Source: SVTX01 sp051867975 (GTDB lineage: Bacteria; Bacillota; Clostridia; Oscillospirales; CAG-272). Taken from it: 9,859 nt of DNA. The position numbers and the translations under genes are program-made. The stretch spans positions 1 to 9,859 of the forward strand of contig JBJDZM010000061.1 of the NCBI GenBank assembly GCA_051867975.1, read 5' to 3'. Below the pieces are notes generated by a model, which saw only the letters and a program-made list of their open reading frames with translations, had not been told where the DNA came from and ran no database searches. Each line of letters opens with the position of its first letter. The first letter of the stretch is position 1. Shown here one piece after another: positions 3,710 to 9,859 of this stretch.

Positions 3710-6694
3710 ATGAAGAACAGACTACTCAAAACATTTACATCCCTTGTCCTCACGGCACTCATGGTAATTTCCGTGATGCCGGCTTTCGCTATCACAATTG
3801 GGGCGGCTGAAGGTGATACTTATGAACTCGTCACCGACGTTTCGAAGCTCGCAGTCGGCGACAAAGTCATCATTGTTGCTACGGACTCTGCGTTTGCAAT
3901 GAGTACGAAGCAGAATACTAACAACAGAGGTCAGGCAACTGTTACGAAAAGCGAGGACAAAAAAACAATTACGAACATTGGAACCGATGTGCAGGTTTTC
4001 AAACTGGAAGTAGGTACTTCAACAGGTACATTCGCGTTCAACACAAATACAGATTTAGGCTACATCTATTGTGCTTCCACCAGCACAAAGAACTATTTGA
4101 AATCAGAATCAACGAAGTCTGAAAAAAGTTCGTGGACGATTTCGATTGCAGAAGATGGTGTTGCAACTATTACAGCAAATACGACAAGCACTACCCGAAA
4201 ATTGCTCAGTTATAATTCTGATAGTTCGGTTTTCGCTTGTTATAGCAGCGTGCAGAAAAACGTATCAATTTACAAACTCGTAGAGACCACTGAGAGCGGC
4301 TCCGGCTCTGAAACAACGACAGAAGCACCTGAATGTCAGCATACCAACACTGTGGCAATCGGTGAGGCTAAAGAGGCAACCTGTACGGTAGACGGAAATA
4401 CGGCAGGTCTTAAATGCTCCGACTGTGGAGAAATCTTAGAGGCGCAAACAACTATCCCTGCAACCGGGCATACTTATGTAAACGGCGAATGTACGGTATG
4501 CCATGAGAAACAGCCTACAACGCTGACGATAAACAGAGATTCTTTTGGAAGTGCAAGCGGATATGCTTGGCATGGTTGGACTGCAACCTCCACCACAGGT
4601 GAACTCATTAAAGGATACGGCTTTATCTATGGTACGACCACAAGTTCCATTCAAATGAATTCGACCAAAGATGGTTACCACATTTACAATACGGATGCTC
4701 TCCCCGGCAAGATTGTTTCCATCAAATTAACTGCCGATAAGGCTACTTTCCGTGACTTCTATGTCTTGACCTCCGACACAGCTTTTGATCAGAGCACTCC
4801 GGATACCACAGATGCCACAAAAAAAAATGTTACTACCACCGGAGCTACTTGGGAATTTACAACGTCAGGTCGCTACTTTGCAATCGTGGTTACCGGCGGT
4901 GCGGCGTACCTGTCCTCGATTGAAATTACATACGAGGTTTGCAGCCACGCGAACAAGGAACCCATTGGCGCAGCGAAAGATGCAACCTGTACGGTAGACG
5001 GAAATACGGCAGGTCTTAAATGCTCCGACTGCGGAGAAATCTTAGAGGAGCAAACAACTATCCCTGCAACAGGTCACAAGGATGCAAACAACGACCTTAT
5101 CTGTGATGTTTGTGAAGCAGAACTCTGCACGGAACATACATACGAGTACAAAGTCCTGATCGAGGCAACATGCACTACCACCGGAGAAAAACAGCAAGTT
5201 TGCAAAATGTGCGGTCATATAGGTGAAACAGAAACTATCCCCGCAAAGGGACACACCGAAGTCATTGATAAGGAAGCAAAAGAACCTACTTGCACAGAAG
5301 GAGGTTGGACGAAACAATCTCATTGCAGTGTTTGTAATGAAGAACTCTTTACCTCGGAAGACATTGCTGCAACTGGGGTACATATATATGTTGACGGCAC
5401 TTGTTCAATGTGTGGCAAAGCCGAGCCTTATTTCTTCAAAGTTGGCGATGTTGTTATCTTCACAGGCTCCAAGGCTGACGGAACAGATACCCAAGAACTT
5501 ACCGGCTTTGAAAGTGGGAAAAAATTCGGAACGGCAACACAATATACGGGTACTCCCACAGGAAAATTCCCCATTACGGTTGTAGAAGGCTATCAAAGTG
5601 GCACGTATGCATTCAAGTTCGGCGATTCCTATATTACATGTAACGGCGAAAAAGATGTAAATCTTTCCACAACATTGGACGTTAACTCGTCTTGGAATGT
5701 TAAACTTGATGAGAACGACAATTACGAGATTACATCTTGTTACAACATAAGCTATTATCTTCAGTACAACCCCAGCTCTCCCCGTTTTACAACGTACGAT
5801 AATGGTACACAGCAACCCATCAAGGTTGTAAAATACACCGGTCCTGTAATTAAGAGCTTCAGCCTTTCCCTCAACGAGGGCGTTACCGTTAAGGTTACGT
5901 TCGACTTCCCCGAGGCTTGGCTCACTGCAAATGAAGGCGCAAAGGTTGTATTCAGCAACGGCGAAGAAACTGTTATTACAGAATCAGGCGCAATTGTTTA
6001 TTCTGTTAAACTCACCCCTGCGCAAATCAACGATGATTTGACTGTTAAAATTCAGCTTGCAGACGGCTCCGACTACGGCGCGACAAATAACGTAAGCGTT
6101 AGCGCATACAAGACTAAGGTTGAAGCGGCATACGCAAGCGAAAAGCTGACTTATACAGAAGCAAAATACAAAGCTCTCATCGCTCTTATTGATGCGGCTC
6201 TCGTATATTCAAATGCGGCTGACGGTGCAATCGCGGAAGAATTGACGAATGAGTTTACAGACGTTGATGATCCTACAGTTGTTCACGCAAAGGAAGATGA
6301 AAGCGGTAACATAGTTGAAAATGATAAGTTGTTCACAGGCTTTGCAGGACAACTTGGTACATACGCAAGCATTTTCATCAATGTTAATACAGCGAATGTT
6401 CCGGATGGAGAAACTCTTGTCTTGACGGTTGGCGGTACAGAAATCATTAACGGAGAAAATATTGCCGACTATATCACAAAGGACAAACAAATCGTTATCA
6501 GCGGTCTTTACCCCGCAAACTTCGACGATACTATTTCCATAGATACTACCATTGAAGGCTCAATGGCTGAGTTCACCTTCAACTCATACCTGAAGGCTAT
6601 TTACAACAGTTCATCCGATAAGAATGTCAAGAACCTTGCAGTTGCAACCTATCTGTACGGTCTTGCGGCTGAAGCATATCTCACTGCACAATGA
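3710..6694 (+). CDS. Large secreted surface protein with beta domains and cysteine-pair repeats
   Basis: I start this 994-residue protein at 3710, not at the in-frame ATG at 3689, because AAAAGGAGA (3697-3703) sits 6 bases before 3710 and the product then opens with a classic signal peptide (KNRLLK, hydrophobic TSLVLTALMVISVMP, AFA near residue 27). Residues about 37-195 form a beta-rich domain (YELVTDVSKLAVGDKVIIVA). Residues about 270-407 resemble the beta-sandwich that accompanies such domains in gut-bacterial exoproteins. Residues about 575-708 are a second copy of the first type (VGDVVIFTGSKADG). Between them lie four Cys-repeat units (208-269 and 411-570) with CxxCG and IPATGH-like phrases. 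The C-terminal 285 residues resemble a terminal region I have seen in many clostridial secreted proteins, ending YGLAAEAYLTAQ. No catalytic motif, sortase signal or transmembrane anchor is visible. A role in adhesion or binding of a surface polymer is inference. It overlaps the next gene by 4 bases. Confidence 0.85.
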   Translation: MKNRLLKTFTSLVLTALMVISVMPAFAITIGAAEGDTYELVTDVSKLAVGDKVIIVATDSAFAMSTKQNTNNRGQATVTKSEDKKTITNIGTDVQVFKLEVGTSTGTFAFNTNTDLGYIYCASTSTKNYLKSESTKSEKSSWTISIAEDGVATITANTTSTTRKLLSYNSDSSVFACYSSVQKNVSIYKLVETTESGSGSETTTEAPECQHTNTVAIGEAKEATCTVDGNTAGLKCSDCGEILEAQTTIPATGHTYVNGECTVCHEKQPTTLTINRDSFGSASGYAWHGWTATSTTGELIKGYGFIYGTTTSSIQMNSTKDGYHIYNTDALPGKIVSIKLTADKATFRDFYVLTSDTAFDQSTPDTTDATKKNVTTTGATWEFTTSGRYFAIVVTGGAAYLSSIEITYEVCSHANKEPIGAAKDATCTVDGNTAGLKCSDCGEILEEQTTIPATGHKDANNDLICDVCEAELCTEHTYEYKVLIEATCTTTGEKQQVCKMCGHIGETETIPAKGHTEVIDKEAKEPTCTEGGWTKQSHCSVCNEELFTSEDIAATGVHIYVDGTCSMCGKAEPYFFKVGDVVIFTGSKADGTDTQELTGFESGKKFGTATQYTGTPTGKFPITVVEGYQSGTYAFKFGDSYITCNGEKDVNLSTTLDVNSSWNVKLDENDNYEITSCYNISYYLQYNPSSPRFTTYDNGTQQPIKVVKYTGPVIKSFSLSLNEGVTVKVTFDFPEAWLTANEGAKVVFSNGEETVITESGAIVYSVKLTPAQINDDLTVKIQLADGSDYGATNNVSVSAYKTKVEAAYASEKLTYTEAKYKALIALIDAALVYSNAADGAIAEELTNEFTDVDDPTVVHAKEDESGNIVENDKLFTGFAGQLGTYASIFINVNTANVPDGETLVLTVGGTEIINGENIADYITKDKQIVISGLYPANFDDTISIDTTIEGSMAEFTFNSYLKAIYNSSSDKNVKNLAVATYLYGLAAEAYLTAQ
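4376..4464 (+). repeat. 89-bp near-identical in-frame repeat, copy 1
   Basis: This stretch encodes the ATCTVDGNTAGLKCSDCGEI unit and continues to the IPAT phrase. It matches 4982-5070 at 87 of 89 bases, including third codon positions, at an offset of 606 bases (202 codons). Confidence 0.9.
4982..5070 (+). repeat. 89-bp near-identical in-frame repeat, copy 2
   Basis: Partner of 4376-4464, with only two differing bases. Recombination between the copies would remove exactly 202 codons in frame, taking out the whole beta-sandwich domain between them. Confidence 0.9.
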
Positions 6695-6984
6695 AAAAAT
6701 CGGTTATATTGATTCTTGCGGCGGCACTCACGCTCTTGGCGTTTACCGCTTGCAAAGATAATGAAGAAAACAAGTCTCCTTCGACCGACACTACTTCTTC
6801 GGTCGAAGAAGACACCACCGAAAGCACGGAATTTCAAAACACCTCGTCCGAAACGGCAGAAGGCTCAGCCGAGTCGACCGAATCCGAGTCGACCGAGACC
6901 GAATCCACCGAATCGGAAACCGCAGGCGGCGGATTTGAGACCGACGAGAACGGCAATATCAATTTGCCCGAAATTCCATGGTAA
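6691..6984 (+). CDS. Small Ser/Thr/Glu-rich lipoprotein
   Basis: This 97-residue protein has a short lipoprotein signal (MKKSVILILAAALTLLAFTA) with Cys21 as the likely lipidated residue; the -3 position is Phe, which is unusual. The rest is a low-complexity acidic stalk of Thr, Ser and Glu, partly encoded by a 15-bp tandem repeat. It ends in a short tail, GGGFETDENGNINLPEIPW, that may be the functional tip. The ATG overlaps the stop of the preceding gene (ATGA) and no ribosome site is seen upstream, so it probably relies on coupled translation. GC content is higher than in its neighbour. It would sit on the outer face of the membrane and could display or hold the secreted partner, but no function is recognised. 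Confidence 0.82.
   Translation: MKKSVILILAAALTLLAFTACKDNEENKSPSTDTTSSVEEDTTESTEFQNTSSETAEGSAESTESESTETESTESETAGGGFETDENGNINLPEIPW
6871..6915 (+). repeat. Three 15-bp tandem repeats encoding ESTE[S/T]
   Basis: Units at 6871-6885, 6886-6900 and 6901-6915 follow the pattern GA(G/A)TC(G/C)ACCGA(A/G)(T/A)C(C/G). Repeat number could change by slippage without a frameshift, altering the length of the lipoprotein stalk. Confidence 0.8.
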
Positions 6985-7015
6985 CTGAACAGATATATGA
7001 AAGGATGAATTGAAA

Positions 7016-7165
7016 ATGAAAAAGACATATAATGCTCCCGTATGCGAGATAGTCGTCATGAACGATGCCGACGTTATCACTTCCTCTCCTGCCGGAAGAG
7101 AAATCAATTTATTTGGTCAAGGCTACGGCACTGAGATAGAGCTTGACGGAATCAGCTTTGAATGA
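7016..7165 (+). CDS. 49-residue peptide MKKTYNAPVCEIV..., unknown function
   Basis: ATG at 7016 opens 49 codons to TGA at 7163-7165. The ribosome site AAAGGATG (7000-7007) is 8 bases upstream. The peptide starts MKKTYNAPVCEIVVMNDADV and ends GTEIELDGISFE; it has no membrane segment and is acidic in its second half. The opening MKKxYxAPxxE followed by a DVIT(S) phrase recalls a loose group of small unannotated proteins in gut Clostridia; I know of no proven role. It lies 31 bases after the lipoprotein and just before the operon terminator, so it is the last gene of the surface operon. It could be a peptide precursor with an ITSS-like junction near residue 21-24, a chaperone for the large partner, or a small regulator. 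Confidence 0.7.
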   Translation: MKKTYNAPVCEIVVMNDADVITSSPAGREINLFGQGYGTEIELDGISFE

Positions 7166-7226
7166 TACAGCAAACAGGGCTACCCCAAATCGAATTTTTA
7201 GAAAGATCTTTTGAATAGTTCAACAT

Positions 7227-7274
7227 AAAACACTTGCATACCGCGCTTTTGGTAGGCAAGTGTTTTGCTTTTTT
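7227..7274 (+). terminator. Strong intrinsic terminator of the surface operon
   Basis: AAAACACTTGC (7227-7237) pairs perfectly over 11 bases with GCAAGTGTTTT (7256-7266), and TACC/GGTA extends the stem inside. GCTTTTTT follows directly. It lies 61 bases after the 49-residue peptide stop. Confidence 0.93.
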
Positions 7275-7584
7275 CTGCGGTTGCAGTAAAAATCCATCAA
7301 GCCGCCTTTTTATAAGCAAACCGTGTTCTTCTTTTTGCAATTCAGTAAATACAGGAAGGAGTATACCTCGAACTTGTGTCAAAACCGACAGAAGTTTGAT
7401 GTAATACTGCAATCTGATAGATTTGCTCTTGGGAAGAGTAGAATTATTTTAAAGGGGGGTTCGTATTCCCTTCCGAAGCCGTCTTTACGGCACTCAGGGG
7501 AAAAATAACGCTCATCGGAACGGTATTAATGTGAAGAATTCCGTCAAAAAAACACTTTTTTTGCCGAATGTTCACAGAAAAAAC
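7275..7584. other. Intergenic stretch without a convincing gene
   Basis: Several short frames are open on both strands, but none has a ribosome site, a typical start or recognisable content. It holds the second copy of the 20-base repeat (7365-7384) and a small nested hairpin: GCCGT/ACGGC (7478-7491) enclosed by TTCCC (7466-7470) and GGGAA (7498-7502). The hairpin has no T-run immediately after it. Confidence 0.45.
7365..7384. repeat. 20-bp dispersed repeat, copy 2
   Basis: ACCTCGAACTTGTGTCAAAA matches 2455-2474 at 19 of 20 bases in the same orientation. It lies in the non-coding stretch between the surface operon and the CmpB operon. The minus-strand reading FDTSSRYTPSCIY ends at a stop, consistent with a decayed gene end, but this is weak. 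Confidence 0.55.
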
Positions 7585-7613
7585 TTGACACCGTCAGTTT
7601 GAAATTATACAAT
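7585..7613 (+). promoter_or_regulatory. Promoter of the CmpB-activase operon
   Basis: TTGACA (7585-7590), a 17-base spacer and TACAAT (7608-7613) match the sigma-A consensus in 11 of 12 positions. The leader to the TTG at 7751 is about 130 bases and includes a hairpin GAAAAAG/CTTTTTC (7658-7664 with 7674-7680). A second TATAAT at 7703-7708 lacks a good -35. Confidence 0.75.
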
Positions 7614-7750
7614 ATCTACGGTCTGTTATCCGAGATAAATCATGGGATATTACGCCCGAAAAAGAAAAAACTGCTTTTTCATAAATCGGTGAATTAAACT
7701 CATATAATAGCGAAAGATAATAGAGAATTTGACAGAGAGGATAGAGTGCG

Positions 7751-8506
7751 TTGTATAATTTCTTAATTTTTGCTTTTTTGTTTTTTATAGGCTCGGTTCT
7801 CGGCTGGGTTATCGAGCTTATATTCCGTCGGTTTTTTTCCTCGGGCAACCCCGAGCACAAATGGATAAATCCCGGCTTTTGCATGGGTCCTTACCTGCCC
7901 CTGTACGGCGTAGGGCTATGTATTCTTTACGCTATTGCATCGCTTGAAAAATATATTTTTACGGACAACCCCATACTTTGCCGCACGATCGTGTTTTTGA
8001 TCATGGCAGTCTGCATGACGGTCATCGAATATATTGCGGGGCTTATGATGCTGAAATGGAGCAAGGTGCGCCTTTGGGATTACCGAGATGAGTGGGGCAA
8101 CCTTCAGGGCATTATCTGCCCGAAATTTTCACTGTTCTGGGCAATACTCGGCGCGGTATATTATTTCCTTATTCATCCGTACATCGTCGATGCGCTCCTT
8201 TGGTTTTCGGACAACCTGACATTCTCATTCTTCATAGGGCTTTTTTTCGGAGTGTTCATCATAGACGTCTGTTATTCTCTGCAAATTACCGTCAAAATAA
8301 AGAAATTTGCCGAGGAAAACAACGTAATTGTAAGATATGAAAATTTAAAATATGAGATCAAGAGAAGATATGGCAAGACGAAACAAAAATATCACTTTTT
8401 CCGCCCTTTCCATTCGGACAAAGCGTTACATGAACACTTGAAGGATCTCAAAGAAAGCTTTGAAACCAAAACAAAACGAAAAAGCAAAAAGAAGGGAGAT
8501 CTATGA
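7751..8506 (+). CDS. CmpB-family integral membrane protein (putative ABC-transporter type IV, PF06541)
   Basis: The 251-residue protein has five hydrophobic segments at about residues 3-24, 46-64, 79-101, 127-147 and 155-178, followed by a long basic cytoplasmic tail (KTKRKSKKKGD at the end). Family landmarks are present: LGWVIE (17-22), NPGFCMGPYLPLYGVG (40-55), EYIAGLMM with WDYRD (93-113), and GIICPKFSLFWAILG (120-134). The family is annotated as a putative ABC-transporter membrane protein, but no ATPase partner lies nearby and its substrate is unknown. Translation most likely starts at TTG 7751, behind GAGAGG (7735-7740); the next in-frame ATG would remove the first membrane segment. Its stop overlaps the next start (ATGA), so the two genes are translated together. 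Confidence 0.85.
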   Translation: MYNFLIFAFLFFIGSVLGWVIELIFRRFFSSGNPEHKWINPGFCMGPYLPLYGVGLCILYAIASLEKYIFTDNPILCRTIVFLIMAVCMTVIEYIAGLMMLKWSKVRLWDYRDEWGNLQGIICPKFSLFWAILGAVYYFLIHPYIVDALLWFSDNLTFSFFIGLFFGVFIIDVCYSLQITVKIKKFAEENNVIVRYENLKYEIKRRYGKTKQKYHFFRPFHSDKALHEHLKDLKESFETKTKRKSKKKGDL

Positions 8507-9859
8507 GCGTACATATGAAAAAATACCGCGGCGGAATCGATATAGGTTCCACTACGGTAAAATTGGTACTTATTGACGAGGATGATAACATAGTATACGG
8601 AAAATACAGACGGCATCAGGCGCGCACGCAGGAAACGCTTGCCGAGCTTTTGCGCGAGGCGAGAGAGACTCTCGGCGAGAGCATACTGTCGCTCCGCATG
8701 ACCGGTTCGGGCGCGCTCAACCTCGGACAGGCTCTCGGTGTTCCCTTCGTGCAGGAGGTCGTTGCCGTCGCATCAGCCCTCAAAAAGGATCATCCGCAGG
8801 TCGACGTCGCCATTGAGCTTGGCGGCGAGGACGCAAAGATCATATACTTCAAGGGCGGTATGGAAGAACGCATGAACGGCGTTTGCGCAGGCGGCACGGG
8901 CGCGTTTATCGACCAAATGGCTTCCCTGCTTCAGACCGACGCAGAGGGACTCAACCGCGAAGCCGAAAACTATCGCCACGTCTACCCCATTGCCGCAAGG
9001 TGCGGAGTTTTTGCCAAAACCGATATTCAGCCTCTCATAAACGAGGGCGCGACCAAGGCAGACCTTGCCGCGTCAATATTTCAAGCCGTTGTCAATCAGA
9101 CGATTTCGGGACTCGCAAGAGGTAAGCCGATTCGCGGCTGCGTTGCCTTTCTCGGCGGACCCTTGCACTTTTTGCCCGAGCTTAAAAAAGCATTCATCCG
9201 TACGCTGGAGCTGACCGAAGAAAACATAGTCGACCCCGAAAACGCGCACCTTTACGCCGCCATCGGCGCGGCACTTGAAGCCGACGCGGAAATGTCGCTT
9301 GATGAGCTTATAAGTCGACTTGAGGGCGGTGTCAAGGTAACGCTTGAGATGCCGAGGCTTGAGCCTTTGTTTGAAAACGATGATGAATACAACAAATTCC
9401 TTGACCGTCATTCGCGCGCGGTCGTCGATAAGGAAGACATAGAAACGTATTGCGGCAACTGCTATCTCGGAATCGACGCAGGCTCGACCACGACGAAGCT
9501 CGCGCTTATCGGCGAGGACGGTCAGCTTTTGTATTCCTTCTACGCAAACAACAAAGGAAGCCCGATTGAAACGGCAAAGTCGGCGATGGCAGAGCTTAAG
9601 AAAAAACTGCCGAGGACTGCGCGTATTGTCCGCGCCTGCTCCACAGGCTACGGCGAGGCTCTTTTCAAGACCGCCTTCTCGCTTGACGACGGAGAGGTTG
9701 AGACAGTCGCGCACTGCACCGCCGCCAAATTCTTCGACAGTCAGGTCGACTGCGTTCTCGACATCGGCGGTCAGGACATGAAGTGTATCAAGCTGAAAAA
9801 CGGCGCGGTCGACAGCATCATGCTAAACGAAGCATGCTCCTCGGGATGCGGCTCCTTTA
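8503..9859 (+). CDS. 2-hydroxyacyl-CoA dehydratase activase-related protein (BadF/BadG/BcrA/BcrD ATPase), 3' part outside window
   Basis: This frame is open from ATG 8503 to the edge (452 codons) and has no stop in the window. It carries two ASKHA-type ATPase modules. The first begins GGIDIGSTTVKLVLID (residues 10-25), with the iron-sulfur ligand cysteines Cys128 (GVCAGGTGAF) and Cys167 (AARCGVFAKTD). The second begins GIDAGSTTTKLALIG (323-337), continues with VLDIGGQDMK (about 418-427) and reaches ACSSGCGSF (444-451) at the edge. Activases of this group hold a 4Fe-4S cluster between two subunits and use ATP to drive an electron into a partner dehydratase or reductase. Tandem modules mark the long fused subfamily of roughly 1,400 residues with further downstream domains, found in strict anaerobes; the true partner enzyme is not known. 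GGGAG (8494-8498) precedes the start, which overlaps the CmpB stop by 4 bases. Confidence 0.92.
   Translation, partial: MSVHMKKYRGGIDIGSTTVKLVLIDEDDNIVYGKYRRHQARTQETLAELLREARETLGESILSLRMTGSGALNLGQALGVPFVQEVVAVASALKKDHPQVDVAIELGGEDAKIIYFKGGMEERMNGVCAGGTGAFIDQMASLLQTDAEGLNREAENYRHVYPIAARCGVFAKTDIQPLINEGATKADLAASIFQAVVNQTISGLARGKPIRGCVAFLGGPLHFLPELKKAFIRTLELTEENIVDPENAHLYAAIGAALEADAEMSLDELISRLEGGVKVTLEMPRLEPLFENDDEYNKFLDRHSRAVVDKEDIETYCGNCYLGIDAGSTTTKLALIGEDGQLLYSFYANNKGSPIETAKSAMAELKKKLPRTARIVRACSTGYGEALFKTAFSLDDGEVETVAHCTAAKFFDSQVDCVLDIGGQDMKCIKLKNGAVDSIMLNEACSSGCGSF

Noticed and set aside
4331..5419. Cysteine-pair repeats as DNA-binding zinc fingers
   Set aside because: The protein has a signal peptide and the repeats match extracellular repeat units common in clostridial surface proteins, so a DNA-binding role is unlikely.
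7152..7412. 86-codon minus-strand frame (MQYYIKLLSVLTQVRG...)
   Set aside because: It runs through the strong plus-strand terminator and the end of the 49-residue peptide, with no ribosome site. It overlaps the 20-bp repeat, so it might be a relic, but I cannot support a gene.
7455..7492. tRNA-like T-arm (GGTTCGTATTCC) and nearby hairpin
   Set aside because: No acceptor stem, D-arm or anticodon arm can be assembled around it.
9073..9714. 213-codon minus-strand frame at the right end
   Set aside because: It lies opposite the activase modules, which read correctly through the whole stretch on the plus strand.

Overview
The window looks like a chromosome segment of a low-to-mid GC anaerobic Firmicute, most likely a gut Clostridia/Oscillospirales-type bacterium. 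The grounds are near-consensus sigma-A promoters, strong GGAGG ribosome sites, a Tn4451/TnpX-type large serine recombinase remnant, a CmpB-type membrane protein, an oxygen-sensitive acyl-CoA dehydratase activase, and a surface protein of the kind common in gut Clostridia. This assignment comes from gene content and remembered family features, not from a search.

Layout. (1) Positions 1-914, minus strand: an open but gutted serine recombinase. It keeps the recombinase domain and coiled coil but lacks the catalytic domain and the zinc ribbon. (2) 918-2290: a self-contained cassette with one gene, a class II Fic AMP-transferase ending in a winged-helix domain. It has a consensus promoter overlapped by CCCTTAA/TTAAGGG half-sites. 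The same half-sites recur just after the stop codon, followed by a hairpin and a terminator. (3) 2291-3430: a HEPN/MNT toxin-antitoxin pair, mntA-hepT, in which MntA carries an N-terminal XRE-type helix-turn-helix. Two 13-bp TGCAA-type palindromes and a direct repeat lie just upstream of its promoter. (4) 3590-7274: a surface/secretion operon. It comprises a 994-aa secreted protein with beta domains and cysteine-pair repeats, an overlapping Ser/Thr/Glu-rich lipoprotein, and an unlisted 49-aa peptide, closed by a strong terminator. (5) 7275-7750: a non-coding stretch with a 20-bp repeat shared with position 2455 and a consensus promoter. (6) 7751 to the right end: a CmpB-family membrane protein whose stop overlaps the start of a large BadF/BcrA-type activase that runs off the window.

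The most interesting feature is the left island. Two unrelated AMP-transferring systems (Fic and MntA) sit side by side, each joined to a DNA-binding domain and each preceded by its own palindromic operator-like sequence, next to a dead recombinase. That looks like an accessory stress, defence or addiction island whose enzymes may also be their own transcription regulators. The surface operon with its tiny terminal peptide is the second candidate for undescribed biology.
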